A stretch of 64,000 nt of DNA from Mycobacterium sp. GA-1285 (lineage in GTDB: Bacteria > Actinomycetota > Actinomycetes > Mycobacteriales > Mycobacteriaceae), in the NCBI RefSeq assembly GCF_001499905.1, contig NZ_LQIS01000001.1:186001-250000 (forward strand), given 5' to 3'. A model generated the notes under the pieces. The model saw only the letters and a program-made list of their open reading frames with translations. It was not told the origin of the DNA and did not search any database. Within the stretch, counting starts at the first letter, position 1; the number at the start of each line of letters is the position of its first letter. Made by a program: the position numbers and the translations under genes. Shown here one piece after another: positions 41,360 to 51,916 of the stretch.

Positions 41360-41385
41360 GCCTAAAAGGTATCTCGCCTAGTCGC

Positions 41386-42726
41386 CTATAGAGACAGGTA
41401 GGCCTGCAGCTCGAACGGCGTGACGTGGCTGCGGTAGTTCTCCCACTCCGCGCGCTTGTTGCGCAGGAAGTAGTCGAAGACGTGCTCGCCCAACGCCTCA
41501 GCGACCAACTCCGAGTTCTCCATCTGCTCGAGCGCGGCACCGAGACTGCCCGGCAGCTCCTTATAGCCCATCGCGATGCGCTCCTCTGAGGTCAGCGTCC
41601 ACACGTTGTCCTCGGCCTCCGGCGCCAGCACGTAGTTCTTCTCGATGCCGCGCAGGCCGGCGGCCAGCAGCACCGCGAACGTCAGGTAGGGGTTGCATGC
41701 CGAATCGGGGCTGCGCACCTCCACGCGGCGGGAGGACGCTTTGCGCGGCGTGTACATCGGAACCCGCACCAACGCCGAGCGGTTCGCCGCACCCCAGGAC
41801 GCCGCCGTCGGCGCCTCGCCGCCGTGGACGAGACGCTTGTAGGAGTTCACCCACTGGTTGGTGACGGCGCTGATCTCTTTGGCGTGTTCGAGGATCCCGG
41901 CGATGAACGACTTCGCGACGTCCGACAGCTGCAGGGGGTCGTCGGGGCTGTGGAAGGCGTTGGTGTCGCCTTCGAACAGGCTCATGTGCGTGTGCATGGC
42001 CGAACCGGGATGCTCGGCGAACGGCTTGGGCATGAACGACGCCCGCACCCCGTCGCCGAGCGCGACCTCCTTGACGACGTAGCGGAATGTCATCACGTTG
42101 TCGGCCATCGACAACGCGTCGGCGTAGCGCAGGTCGATCTCCTGCTGGCCGGGCGCGCCCTCGTGGTGGCTGAACTCGACGGAGATCCCCATCTGCTCGA
42201 GCGCGTCGATGGCGTGCCTGCGGAAGTTGGGCGCCGAATCGTGGACGGCCTGGTCGAAGTAGCCCCCGTTGTCGGCGGGCACGGGCGGGGTGCCGTCGTC
42301 CTCGCCGGGCTTGAGCAGGAAGAACTCGATCTCGGGATGCACATAGCAGGAGAAGCCAAGGTCACTGGCCTTGGCCAACTGCCTGCGCAGCACGTGCCGC
42401 GAGTCCGCCCACGACGGGGAGCCGTCGGGCATGGTGATGTCACAGAACATCCGCGCCGAATGATGACGGCCGGAGTCGTCGGCCCACGGCAGCACCTGGA
42501 AGGTGGACGGGTCGGGACGCGCCACCATGTCGGCTTCCGAGACCCGGGCGAAGCCCTCGATCGCCGAGCCGTCGAACCCGATTCCCTCTTCGAACGCGCC
42601 CTCGAGTTCGGCCGGCGCGATCGCGACCGACTTCAGGTATCCGAGCACGTCGGTGAACCACAACCGGACGAAGCGGATGTCGCGTTCCTCCAGCGTGCGC
42701 AGCACGAATTCCTTCTGCCGATCCAT
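41386..42726 (-). CDS. glnA2: Glutamine synthetase type I (GlnA2)
   Basis: A 446-residue GSI-alpha type enzyme, shorter than GlnA1 and without a typical adenylylation loop: the equivalent region reads NVWTLTSEERIAMGYKELPGSL. Catalytic motifs are FDGSAIEGFARVSEADMVARPD, EFSHHEGAPGQQEIDLRY, and FMPKPFAEHPGSAMHTHMSL. It is thought to be a minor glutamine synthetase. It forms a likely operon with glnE downstream. A weaker GlnR-like half box lies 23 bp upstream. Confidence 0.95.
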   Translation of the reverse strand: MDRQKEFVLRTLEERDIRFVRLWFTDVLGYLKSVAIAPAELEGAFEEGIGFDGSAIEGFARVSEADMVARPDPSTFQVLPWADDSGRHHSARMFCDITMPDGSPSWADSRHVLRRQLAKASDLGFSCYVHPEIEFFLLKPGEDDGTPPVPADNGGYFDQAVHDSAPNFRRHAIDALEQMGISVEFSHHEGAPGQQEIDLRYADALSMADNVMTFRYVVKEVALGDGVRASFMPKPFAEHPGSAMHTHMSLFEGDTNAFHSPDDPLQLSDVAKSFIAGILEHAKEISAVTNQWVNSYKRLVHGGEAPTAASWGAANRSALVRVPMYTPRKASSRRVEVRSPDSACNPYLTFAVLLAAGLRGIEKNYVLAPEAEDNVWTLTSEERIAMGYKELPGSLGAALEQMENSELVAEALGEHVFDYFLRNKRAEWENYRSHVTPFELQAYLSL

Positions 42727-42748
42727 GACCGCAGCGTAGGCACCGGCT

Positions 42749-42764
42749 GTTAAATCGGTGTTAC
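42749..42764 (-). promoter_or_regulatory. Weak GlnR-like half box upstream of glnA2
   Basis: On the minus strand: GTAAC-ACCGAT-TTAAC, two half-sites with the 6-nt spacer of GlnR boxes, pointing at glnA2. Only one dyad is present and the second half-site deviates. Confidence 0.3.
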
Positions 42765-43073
42765 ACGGCGGCTGCGTTCACCCGCTTACCGAATGCGGCG
42801 CATCTGCGCACCGGTTCGACGGTGCCGCAGCTGGGCTCGCCGGCGGATTTGCGTTCGGTCACCGAAGCCGACGCCGACACCTCTGCGCAGGCCGCGGTCG
42901 CGAAGCCGGCCGCGGTCGTGATGATGTCGCTGACCGGAGACGGGCTAACCGGCACCCGCGCGCGCATCGAGCTGCTGCTGCAGGCCAGTCGCGATCCCGC
43001 GATATCCGCTGTGTTCCATGCGAATTGGCAGACCAATCTCATGTTGCACCGCCGCCAGCACATCCGCACGCGT
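42765..43073 (+). pseudogene. Possible remnant of a TetR-type regulator C-terminal region
   Basis: The 353-bp gap between glnA2 and the acetyltransferase has no intact gene. In the plus-strand frame, a stretch of about 100 codons is open. The part TGTRARIELLLQASRDPAIS, followed by an FHANWQTNLM segment, resembles the ligand-domain helix of TetR regulators (R-x-x-L-x-L-x-x-x-R-D-P). No DNA-binding HTH is upstream and no ribosome binding site is visible, so it looks like a 3' fragment. The opposite strand is also open and gives nothing recognisable. The assignment is tentative. Confidence 0.3.
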
Positions 43074-43079
43074 GCGGAC

Positions 43080-43691
43080 CTAACCGGCAGGTCGCCTCCA
43101 CATCGCGTAGAGGGGCGGACTGTCAGCGACCGTCAGCTCCCTCACAGTTTCGAAACCGTGGCGCTCGTAGAGACGTTTGTTGGCTGGGCACGACGCCTCC
43201 AAATAGGCCGGCACGCCGTTGCGATCCGCATTTTCGAGAACCGCTCGCAGAAGAACACTGCCGATCCCGTGGCCCTGCAGCGAGGGGCGGACGCCCATGA
43301 ACGCCAGGTACCAGTGGGGGTCCGACGGATGGTGCTCATCGAGCATCTCGACCAGCTCGATTTGTCGCTGGCACGATGCCTTGTCCCCCGCGGTTTCCAC
43401 AAGCTCGCGGCCGAACGCTTCGGCTCTGTCGCCATCGACCAGCTGCCGCTCCGGTGGTAACCAGAGCGCCGCTCCTGTGCGTCCGCCGGCCGCATACACC
43501 CCGCCATGCGGCCAATACGCATCGACGAGCAGTGAGTAGAACGACTCCGCGCTGCGTCGCCGTTGATCGTCATCGGGAACGATCCACCGGTAGATCGGAT
43601 CTTCGACGAATGCTGCAACCAGAGTGGCGACAACGTCGGACCGTTCGTCCTCGGTCGCCTGGTGAGCCCGCTCGGCATCAATGGTCGCCAT
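43080..43691 (-). CDS. GNAT-family N-acetyltransferase
   Basis: A 203-residue protein with GNAT motif A (FMGVRPSLQGHGIGSVLLRAV, the Q/RxxGxG/A acetyl-CoA loop) and motif B (AYLEASCPANKRLYERHGFE). The N-terminal half has VATLVAAFVEDPIYRWIVPDD and WLPPERQ, typical of the mycobacterial subgroup often found near transporters or regulators. Substrate is unknown. It is not in the M. tuberculosis backbone at this point, as I recall. The gap of 137 bp to the protease gene downstream holds nothing evident. Confidence 0.85.
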   Translation of the reverse strand: MATIDAERAHQATEDERSDVVATLVAAFVEDPIYRWIVPDDDQRRRSAESFYSLLVDAYWPHGGVYAAGGRTGAALWLPPERQLVDGDRAEAFGRELVETAGDKASCQRQIELVEMLDEHHPSDPHWYLAFMGVRPSLQGHGIGSVLLRAVLENADRNGVPAYLEASCPANKRLYERHGFETVRELTVADSPPLYAMWRRPAG

Positions 43692-43828
43692 CTGATCCCT
43701 CCCGCGGAGGACGCCGCCGCCGACGCGGCCGCAGACTACAGAGTCGCACGGCTGGGGCGCCTGGGCCGCAGAACCAACAGAAACGCCGTCGGATCACCGC
43801 AACCCGGCGGGCGGCAGGTCGGCGGTAA

Positions 43829-45346
43829 TCAGTCCGAGGAGCAGGTGGTGTCCGGCGGCGGCACCGCCAGGTCGACGAGGTAGCGGGCGGCGATGTCGTC
43901 GACGCATTTGTTGCCCTGGAACACCACGGTGTGCTGAGTGCCCTGGAAGGTCACGAGAGACCCCCCGAGTTGCCTGGCCAGCTCGACACCCGCCTCGTAC
44001 GGCGTTGCGGGATCGTTGGTCGTTGACACCACCAGCGTCGGCGGCAGCCCCTCCACCTCGAGTTCGTGCGGTTCGCTGGTCGGCGGCACCGGCCAGAACG
44101 CGCACGTGCCCAGAGGAGCGTGCCCGGTGAACTCGCCGTAGCTCATGAACGGCGCCGCCTCTCGGACGCGCCGGTCCTCCTCGACGACCTTCGCCCGGTC
44201 GGTCACCGCGGGCTTGTCCACGCAGTTGACCGCGACCCGCACGTCGGTCGAGTTGTTGTAGTGACCCTGCGCGTCGCGGCCCATGTACAGGTCGGCCAGC
44301 GCGAGCATGGTGTCGCCGCTGCCACGCTCCATCTCGCTGAGCGCCTGCGTCAGGTGCCGCCACAGGTCCGGTGAGTACAGCGGCAGGATGGTGCCGACGA
44401 TCGCGTCGGAGTAGCTCAGTCCGCGCGGGTCGCGCGTCTTTAGCGGCTTGTCCACCAGCGGGTCGACCAGGCTGTGGTAGACGTCGTTGGCCTTCGCCGG
44501 GTCGGTGCCCAGCGGGCAGGCGGCGTTCTTCGCACAGTCGGCGGCGTAGTCGTTGAACGCGGTCTGGAAGGCCGCGGCTTGGCGGACGTTGGCCTCGGTG
44601 GGATCGGCGTTCGGATCGACCGCCCCGTCGAGGACCATCGCGCGCACCTTGTCCGGATAGTTCTCGGCGTAGGTGGCCCCGATTCGGGTGCCGTAGGAGT
44701 AACCCATGTAGGTCAGTTTCTCGTCCCCGAGTGCCTGGCGCATCGCCTCGAGATCCTTGGCCACGTTGACGGTCCCGACGTTGGAGAGGAAATCCTTGCC
44801 CATCTTGTCCTCGCAACGCTGAACGAAGTCCTTGGTCTCCTTCTCGATCTCGGCGACACCCTCCGGCGAGTAGTCGACCTGCGGCTCGGCCCGCAGCCGA
44901 TCGTTGTCGGCGTCGGAGTTGCACCACAGCGCGGGGGTGGAGTTCGCGACGCCACGCGGGTCGAACCCGACGAGGTCGAAGCGTTGCCGCACCGACTCGG
45001 GCAGCGAGCCGACGACGCTGGCGGCGGCCTCCACCCCGGACTCCCCCGGGCCGCCGGGGTTGATGATCAACGAGCCGATCTTGTCGCCGGTGGCCTTGAA
45101 TCGGATCATCGCGATGCGGGCGACGTCACCGTCGGCCTGGTCGTAGTCCACCGGCACCGATAGCATGCCGCATTCGGCGTCGGCGGGAATCCGCGACCGG
45201 TCCGACTGTTGGGTCTGGCATTTGGCCCATTCGATCGGTGTGCCCGGCGGCGGCACCGCGACGACGGCGCGCCCGTCGACCAGATGGCTGCATCCGGTGG
45301 CCGCGAGCAGCACAGTGGTCGCGAAGACCCCGATCTTGGCGTTCAT
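43829..45346 (-). CDS. Secreted alpha/beta-hydrolase lipoprotein protease, CaeA/Hip1 (Rv2223c/Rv2224c) type
   Basis: A 505-residue exported protein with lipobox LLAATGC (Cys about 19). The catalytic triad of the TAP-like serine hydrolases is visible: Ser in YMGYSYGTRIG, Asp in STTNDPATPYE, His in FQGTQHTV. Several paired Cys fit an exported disulfide-bonded enzyme. In M. tuberculosis two tandem paralogues lie here; Hip1 cleaves GroEL2 and affects envelope and immune evasion. Here only one copy is present, so which paralogue it replaces is unclear. Following it are a WS/DGAT gene (upstream on the same strand) and the acetyltransferase. Confidence 0.9.
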   Translation of the reverse strand: MNAKIGVFATTVLLAATGCSHLVDGRAVVAVPPPGTPIEWAKCQTQQSDRSRIPADAECGMLSVPVDYDQADGDVARIAMIRFKATGDKIGSLIINPGGPGESGVEAAASVVGSLPESVRQRFDLVGFDPRGVANSTPALWCNSDADNDRLRAEPQVDYSPEGVAEIEKETKDFVQRCEDKMGKDFLSNVGTVNVAKDLEAMRQALGDEKLTYMGYSYGTRIGATYAENYPDKVRAMVLDGAVDPNADPTEANVRQAAAFQTAFNDYAADCAKNAACPLGTDPAKANDVYHSLVDPLVDKPLKTRDPRGLSYSDAIVGTILPLYSPDLWRHLTQALSEMERGSGDTMLALADLYMGRDAQGHYNNSTDVRVAVNCVDKPAVTDRAKVVEEDRRVREAAPFMSYGEFTGHAPLGTCAFWPVPPTSEPHELEVEGLPPTLVVSTTNDPATPYEAGVELARQLGGSLVTFQGTQHTVVFQGNKCVDDIAARYLVDLAVPPPDTTCSSD

Positions 45347-45391
45347 GGCTCAACATGCTGCCATGAACCGTCATCCTCGCTGGCTAGGGCG

Positions 45392-46783
45392 CTATCGCGT
45401 GGCGGCCAACAACTCGTCGAGGGCCGCGGCGAAGTCGTCGGCCATGTCCCACAGGTCGGGCAGCAGTTCCGGACAGGACACGATGCCGACGTTCAACGAC
45501 CCGGACAGCGACATGACGGTGATGTTGAGGCCCGATCCGTGGAAGATCGGGCCGAGCGGATACATCGCCTTGGCCTCGCAGCCCAGGTAGTACAGCGGCA
45601 CCTGCGGGCCGGGAACGTTAGAGATGACGAGGTTGTGCACCGGCCTCGCGCCGCTCAGCCGGCTCGAAGCGTAAACGCGCATCGCGACACCGAACACCGC
45701 CGGGGCGGCGAACTGTGACCAATCCTGCAGCAGCGTCGCGCCGATCGCCGAACTATGTTGTTTGGCAACCGAATTCGCCTCGGCGATGGATTTCAGCCGG
45801 GCCGCCGGATCCTCGATGTGGGTCTCCAGCCGCGAGAACATCCCCGACACCTGATTACGACCAGGGCGATCGGAGCGGTCGTGCACCGAGACCGGCACCA
45901 TCGCTACCAGAGAGTTCTCCGGCAGCTGACCACGGTCGGCGAGGTACTTGCGCAGGACGCCGGAGACCAGCGCCATCACCACGTCGTTGACCTTGACCCC
46001 GAAGTGGTTCTTGACGGTCTTGATGTCCTCGAGATCCAGTTGCGCGAAGGCGACATTGCGGTGCCCGGTGACATTCATGTTGAACACTGTCCTCGGGGCC
46101 GCGAACGGCGGCGCCATCGAGAGTCCGGAGCGGGCGCGGCGGACCGTGTCGACCACCGACGTGACCGTCATCGGCACCGCGCTGGCCAGCTTCAGCGGCC
46201 GCGTCGCGAATTTGACCGCACCGGTGAGAGCGATCTCCAGTGAGCTCGCGTCGCCGGGACCGTCGACGGGATCGGGTGGCAGCGCGTCGGGTTCGGTGCT
46301 GCACAGCTGCGACATCAAGCTCGCGCCGGTGACGCCGTCGACGCCGGCGTGGTGCACCTTCGTCATCACCACGAGACGCCCACCGTCCTGCGGATTGGTT
46401 CCGTCGACGTTCTCGATCACCCACTTCTCCCACAGCGGGCGGCTGCGGTCGAGCGGCAGTGACGCGATATGACCGCAGATCTCCGCGAGCTCGCGGTGGC
46501 CGCCGGGCGCGGGCAGGCCGATGCGATGCAGATGGCGGTCGACGTCGAAGTCCTTGTCCTCCACCCACACCGGATGGTCGAGGTTGAACCGGCTGTCGGC
46601 CAGCTTCTCGCGGAACTCCGGCATCGCCTTGATTCGCTGGTTCAACTCGTCACGGAACCGGTCGAACGTGTAACCGCCGGGCATCGTCGAGGTGTCGAGC
46701 TCGAGGATCGAGCACACGTGCAGCGGTTGCTGCGCGGTCTCGAGGTACAGGAAGCTGGCGTCGAGCCCGCTGAGCCGTTGCAT
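45392..46783 (-). CDS. Wax ester synthase / diacylglycerol acyltransferase (WS/DGAT)
   Basis: A 463-residue enzyme with the catalytic HHxxxDG motif in [17 protein letters not shown] (about residues 140-150), the N-terminal [14 protein letters not shown], and the C-terminal [18 protein letters not shown] typical of actinobacterial tgs proteins. It esterifies diacylglycerol or fatty alcohols with acyl-CoA to store lipid. Mycobacteria have many paralogues; this one lies between the protease and panB, a position without a tgs gene in M. tuberculosis as I recall. It could be cotranscribed with the protease gene (45-bp gap). Confidence 0.9.
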   Translation of the reverse strand: MQRLSGLDASFLYLETAQQPLHVCSILELDTSTMPGGYTFDRFRDELNQRIKAMPEFREKLADSRFNLDHPVWVEDKDFDVDRHLHRIGLPAPGGHRELAEICGHIASLPLDRSRPLWEKWVIENVDGTNPQDGGRLVVMTKVHHAGVDGVTGASLMSQLCSTEPDALPPDPVDGPGDASSLEIALTGAVKFATRPLKLASAVPMTVTSVVDTVRRARSGLSMAPPFAAPRTVFNMNVTGHRNVAFAQLDLEDIKTVKNHFGVKVNDVVMALVSGVLRKYLADRGQLPENSLVAMVPVSVHDRSDRPGRNQVSGMFSRLETHIEDPAARLKSIAEANSVAKQHSSAIGATLLQDWSQFAAPAVFGVAMRVYASSRLSGARPVHNLVISNVPGPQVPLYYLGCEAKAMYPLGPIFHGSGLNITVMSLSGSLNVGIVSCPELLPDLWDMADDFAAALDELLAATR

Positions 46784-46944
46784 GTCGGAATGCTATGCCC
46801 GGTGAGAGCGGGTGTGAGCAAATCCACTCAACAGGCCTTTTAACATCTCGTGCGCGGAGTGGCAGACTGAGGGCGTCAGCGAACCCGGGGACCGACTGTT
46901 CGGCCTCGAGGATTCGACCCGACCCACCCAATTGGGGGACAACG

Positions 46945-47777
<833 letters not shown>

Positions 47778-47781
<4 letters not shown>

Positions 47782-48557
47782 GCGAACTCCGGCTTGCGCT
47801 TGGCCAGGAAGGCGTCGACGCCTTCTCGGCCGTCGCTGGAGACCGCGCGCGCGGCGATGACCCGTCCCTCGAGTTCCATCTGTTCCTCGAGCCCGTTGGT
47901 GAACGTGCCCAGCAGCAACTGCTTGACCCCACCGTTGGAACCGGCCGAGGTGGCCGCCATTTGATCGGCCAGCTTCGAGGCGCGATCAGCCAATTCGGCG
48001 TCCGCGACGACCTCGGTCACCAGCCCCCACTGCGACGCCTCCTGCGCCGTGAGTGTCCGGTTGGTCAGCATGAGCTCCTTGGTCTTGGTGATGCCGATGA
48101 GCCGCGGCAGGTAGTAGGAAGCACTGCCGTCGGGGCTCAGGCCCACTCGGGTGTAGGCCATCGTGAACGACGCGGACTCGGCGGCCAGTACCAGGTCGCC
48201 GGTCACCGCGAGCGAAAAGCCGGCGCCGGCCGCGGTCCCGTTCACGGCGGTGATCAGGACCGCGTTCATCCGGGCGAACGTCGAGATCGCGCGGTGCAGA
48301 TCGTCGGCGACGCCCTTGATGTGCGCGCCGCGGTCCGGCGCCGACGCGAAGTCCTTCAAATCCCCACCGGCGCAGAAAAACCGGCCTGACCCGGTGAGCA
48401 CCACGACCTTGGTCGCGTCGGTGTCGCACTGCTTGGCCGCCGCGGCCAGCTCACGAGTCATGGTGCCGTTCATGCCGTTTGCGGAATCCGGCCGATTCAG
48501 CGTGATGCGGGCGATGGCGCCGGTCTGCTCGACGGTCAGCGTTTCGTATTCGGTCAC
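47778..48557 (-). CDS. Crotonase-family enoyl-CoA hydratase/isomerase
   Basis: A 259-residue crotonase-fold protein. Oxyanion-hole motifs are [11 protein letters not shown] and [20 protein letters not shown]. The catalytic region reads [18 protein letters not shown]: it has an Asp in the SPDG position, as in PaaG-type isomerases, and lacks the Glu of the classic hydratase GxPE motif. An isomerase or a hydratase variant is therefore more likely than classical EchA activity. It overlaps the panB end by 4 bp, tail to tail. It seems absent at this point in M. tuberculosis. Confidence 0.86.
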
Positions 48558-48633
48558 AGGGGGACACTATCTTCTCTGTCCCCGGCACCCTTTGCCCCCG
48601 TGTTCACGTGCGTGTGGCAATCTGTCTCGCACC

Positions 48634-50115
48634 ATGGGCAAATCCAGCGACAAGTCGACGCGGCATCTGGAGGTCGAGCGCAAATTCGACGTCGGCGAAT
48701 CGACCTTGTCGCCGTCGTTCGAAGGTTTGTCGGCGGTGGTCCGCGTCGAAGGATCGCCGGCGCACGATCTGGAAGCCGTCTACTTCGACACCCCCGATCA
48801 CGACCTCGCGGCGCGGCGCATCACGCTGCGCAGGCGCACCGGTGGTCCGGACGAAGGATGGCATCTCAAACTTCCCGCGGGCCCCGACGCTCGCACCGAG
48901 GTCAGGGAGCGCCTTGGCCATGAGGACGAGGTGCCCGAGGCGCTTCGCGACATCGTGCTGGCCGTCGTGCGCGACCGCCCGCTGCGCCCGGTCGCGCGGA
49001 TCTCAACTCGGCGCACCGTCCACATGCTCTACGGTCCGGACGGGACGCCGGTGGCGGAGTTCTGCGATGACCAGGTGACCGCGTCGGCCGAGCCGGGCGG
49101 TCCTGAACAGGCGTGGCGCGAATGGGAACTCGAGCTGGCCGACGGCGCCGACCGGGACCTGCTCGACCGGTTGTCGAACCGGCTGATCGACGCGGGCGCC
49201 GAACCCGCGGCCAGCGGTTCGAAGTTGGCGCGCGTGTTGGCCGAATCGTCGGTGCCGGAGGACGCTTTTCGACCGGCCGACCCCGTGCACCGGGCGGTCG
49301 CCGAACAGGTCGAGCAGCTGATCGAGTGGGACCGCGCGGTGCGCGCCGACGTGCCGGACTCCGTGCACCAGATGCGGGTGACGACGCGCAAGATCCGCAG
49401 CCTGCTACAGACCTCTCGGGACGCGTTCGGCATCTCCGACGACGCCTGGATTCTCGACGAGCTCAGGCAGCTGGCCGCGATCCTGGGAGTGGCCCGCGAC
49501 GCCGAGGTGCTGGCCGAACGCTATGAGGAAGCCCTCGATGCGCTGTCCGACGAGTTGATCCGAGGGCCGGTGCGGGAGCGGCTGGTCGACGGGGCCAACA
49601 GGCGCTACGCATCCGGACTGCGCCGATCGCTGATCGCCATGCGCTCGCAACGCTACTTCCGGCTGCTCGACGCGCTCGAAGGGCTGGTCGCCGCGGAGCC
49701 GGCGCCGTCGCAGGACGAAGACCAGCGCGCACAGGCGACGATCGGCGCGGCGTACAAGCGGGTGCGCAAAGCGGCCAAGGCCGCGGCCGCCGCCGAAGCG
49801 GACGACGACAAAGACGAGGCGCTACACCGAATCCGCAAGGGCGCCAAGCGGCTTCGATACACAGCCGCGGCGACCGGCGCGTCGAAGGTGTCGGATCGGG
49901 CCAAGAGCATTCAGTCGCTGCTCGGTGATCACCAGGACAGTGTGGTCAGCCGGACCCACCTCAGCCAGCAGGCCGAAGCCGCGCACGCCGCAGGCGAGGA
50001 CACGTTCACCTACGGTCTGCTCTATCGGATGGAGGAGGAGCTCGCGCACCGCTCACGGAAGCAGTTGGACGGCGCGCTCGAGAAGCTCGCCAAGGCGGTC
50101 CGCAAAGCGCGGTGA
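48634..50115 (+). CDS. CYTH-CHAD domain protein, Rv2226-like
   Basis: A 493-residue protein. The N-terminal CYTH domain (about residues 8-200) has the ExExK signature in LEVERKFDV and a basic/acidic tunnel pattern (RRITLRRRTGG, GWHLKLP). The C-terminal CHAD domain (about 215-490) is helical, with conserved His and Arg (HQMRVTTRKIRSLL; HRIRKGAKRLRY). CYTH enzymes act on triphosphates and CHAD domains bind inorganic polyphosphate, so a polyphosphate-linked triphosphatase or sensor is inferred. The ATG start follows a weak promoter region. It converges on rnpB. Confidence 0.9.
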   Translation: MGKSSDKSTRHLEVERKFDVGESTLSPSFEGLSAVVRVEGSPAHDLEAVYFDTPDHDLAARRITLRRRTGGPDEGWHLKLPAGPDARTEVRERLGHEDEVPEALRDIVLAVVRDRPLRPVARISTRRTVHMLYGPDGTPVAEFCDDQVTASAEPGGPEQAWREWELELADGADRDLLDRLSNRLIDAGAEPAASGSKLARVLAESSVPEDAFRPADPVHRAVAEQVEQLIEWDRAVRADVPDSVHQMRVTTRKIRSLLQTSRDAFGISDDAWILDELRQLAAILGVARDAEVLAERYEEALDALSDELIRGPVRERLVDGANRRYASGLRRSLIAMRSQRYFRLLDALEGLVAAEPAPSQDEDQRAQATIGAAYKRVRKAAKAAAAAEADDDKDEALHRIRKGAKRLRYTAAATGASKVSDRAKSIQSLLGDHQDSVVSRTHLSQQAEAAHAAGEDTFTYGLLYRMEEELAHRSRKQLDGALEKLAKAVRKAR

Positions 50116-50129
50116 CCCCGGGCCCGGGG
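50116..50129. terminator. GC palindrome between the CHAD gene and rnpB
   Basis: CCCCGGGCCCGGGG is a perfect 14-bp palindrome directly after the CHAD gene stop and 16 bp beyond the rnpB 3' end. It is placed to end both transcripts. Confidence 0.35.
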
Positions 50130-50145
50130 CGGCCCTGGCCACGGG

Positions 50146-50570
<425 letters not shown>

Positions 50571-50624
50571 GCGTTCAACGTACTGCGTGTGCCCGCTGTT
50601 CCGCGAGTTCGACATACTTGGCGC

Positions 50625-51080
50625 ATGGCGCAGGTGCCTCCGGCGCGCTATCTGATGCGCGCCAAGGATCTGGTCGACGCGCGATACGCCGAGGCGATCA
50701 CCGTCGACGACCTCGCCGCGGCCGCGGGACTGTCCCGCGCGCACTTCAGCCGGATGTTCACCCGCACCTTCGGCGAGACGCCGCGGGCATACCTGCAGAC
50801 CCGCCGTCTGGAACGCGCCGCGGCGCTGCTGCGCTACACGGATCGCTCGGTCGCCGATATCTGCGTGATGGTGGGGTTGCAGAGCGTGGGATCGTTCACC
50901 ACAAGCTTCGCCCGCGTGTACGGGCTGCCCCCGGCCGCGTACCGCGCGAGCCTGCCGCCGGCGGCCATCCATGCCCGAGTTCCCAGTTGCATCGTCAAAC
51001 GCGACACCCGGCCGCCCGCCGACAGTCGGGTGCGCAAGACAGCACACGGGGAGAAGACGAGGAAAGCCGAGCGGCCGTAG
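50625..51080 (+). CDS. Short AraC-family transcriptional regulator
   Basis: A 151-residue protein consisting mainly of the AraC double helix-turn-helix domain: ITVDDLAAAAGLSRAHFSRMFTRTFG for the first HTH and RSVADICVMVGLQSVGSFTTSFARVYGLPPAAYR for the second. It has no N-terminal ligand-binding domain, only about 10 residues before the HTH, and a basic tail. The start is the ATG (MAQVPPARYLM). It is 9 bp upstream of a VOC-family gene and likely regulates and is cotranscribed with it; this AraC/VOC pair recurs in actinobacteria. Confidence 0.88.
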   Translation: MAQVPPARYLMRAKDLVDARYAEAITVDDLAAAAGLSRAHFSRMFTRTFGETPRAYLQTRRLERAAALLRYTDRSVADICVMVGLQSVGSFTTSFARVYGLPPAAYRASLPPAAIHARVPSCIVKRDTRPPADSRVRKTAHGEKTRKAERP

Positions 51081-51089
51081 CGTCGAGCC

Positions 51090-51527
51090 ATGATCAAAAT
51101 CGCAAGCGCCCACCTGTGGGTCCACGATCAAGAAGCGGCACTGAAATTCTGGACCGAGAACGTCGGTATGGAAGTGCGGCAGGATGTTTCGCTACCCGAT
51201 GTCGACGGCATCTTTCGGTGGCTAACCGTCGGCCCGCCGGGCCAGGACGATGTGTCGATCGTGCTGATGGCCGTACCCGGTGAACCGGTCATGGACGAGC
51301 CGACCCGTGAACAGGTGCTGGACCTGACCGCCAAGGGATTTGCGGGCACGGTGTTCCTCACCACGGAGAACTGCCAGGCCTCCTATGAGGAAATGCGTTC
51401 GCGCGGAGTGGAATTCACTGAAGAGCCGCACGAGATGCCCTACGGCATCGACTGCGGGTTCCGCGATCCGTCGGGCAACAGCGTGCGCCTGACTCAACTC
51501 GCGGACATTTCGGCCATCACGGGGTAG
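51090..51527 (+). CDS. VOC (glyoxalase/bleomycin resistance) family protein
   Basis: A 145-residue protein of two beta-alpha-beta-beta-beta modules. It starts with IASAHLWVHDQEAALKFWTENVGMEV and ends with GIDCGFRDPSGNSVRLTQ. Potential metal ligands are His near residue 8 and Glu in the C-terminal half (FTEEPHEMPYG), but a full glyoxalase I set is not certain. It may be a lyase, dioxygenase or binding protein. Paired with the AraC-type regulator. Confidence 0.85.
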   Translation: MIKIASAHLWVHDQEAALKFWTENVGMEVRQDVSLPDVDGIFRWLTVGPPGQDDVSIVLMAVPGEPVMDEPTREQVLDLTAKGFAGTVFLTTENCQASYEEMRSRGVEFTEEPHEMPYGIDCGFRDPSGNSVRLTQLADISAITG

Positions 51528-51549
51528 CGCACGGCCAGGCCGGCGGACG

Positions 51550-51864
51550 TCAGGTGCGAGGCCAGGTCGAGCGTGGCGCCGGCCCTGCCGGCGGAGCGGG
51601 TTTGATATTCGCGCCGGGGACCTGCGAATTCTGCCAGGCCGCAATGCACAGTCCGATCCTGCCCGGTTTACACCAGCCGCCCGTGCCCGAAACCCCGAGT
51701 GAAGTCTGGGACTGATCCCAGCACACCCCGGTGCGCTGGTCCCATACCTCGCCGGCCGTACACTGCGCGAGCGCCGTCGGTGCGGTCAACACTGCGGACG
51801 AGATCAACGCAGCGCTGCACACCGAAGCCACCAGGGTGGCCGGAGAAGGTGTCCGGATTCTCAT
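51550..51864 (-). CDS. Small secreted Cys-containing protein (104 aa)
   Basis: A 104-residue protein. A clear signal peptide (MRIRTPSPATLVASVCSAAL... ending APTALA) is probably cleaved before QCTAGEVWDQ. The mature part of about 70 residues has four Cys (QCTAGEVW, GVCWDQ, GWCKPG, GLCIAAW) and Trp-rich motifs, and ends in a Pro/Ala-rich tail. The CTAGEVWDQRTGVCWDQ block resembles short secreted mycobacterial hypothetical proteins. The ATG start gives the signal peptide directly. Function unknown. It lies downstream of the LpqN-like gene on the same strand, after a gap of about 50 bp. Confidence 0.75.
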   Translation of the reverse strand: MRIRTPSPATLVASVCSAALISSAVLTAPTALAQCTAGEVWDQRTGVCWDQSQTSLGVSGTGGWCKPGRIGLCIAAWQNSQVPGANIKPAPPAGPAPRSTWPRT

Positions 51865-51916
51865 ATCGATGCGTCTCCGTCGGTAAGCGGGGCCCATGAG
51901 TTTCGGATGCCGGTGG

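Noticed and set aside
43376..43828. Plus-strand open frames across the acetyltransferase gene
   Set aside because: Arg/Pro-rich shadow translations; the GNAT motifs on the minus strand are clear.
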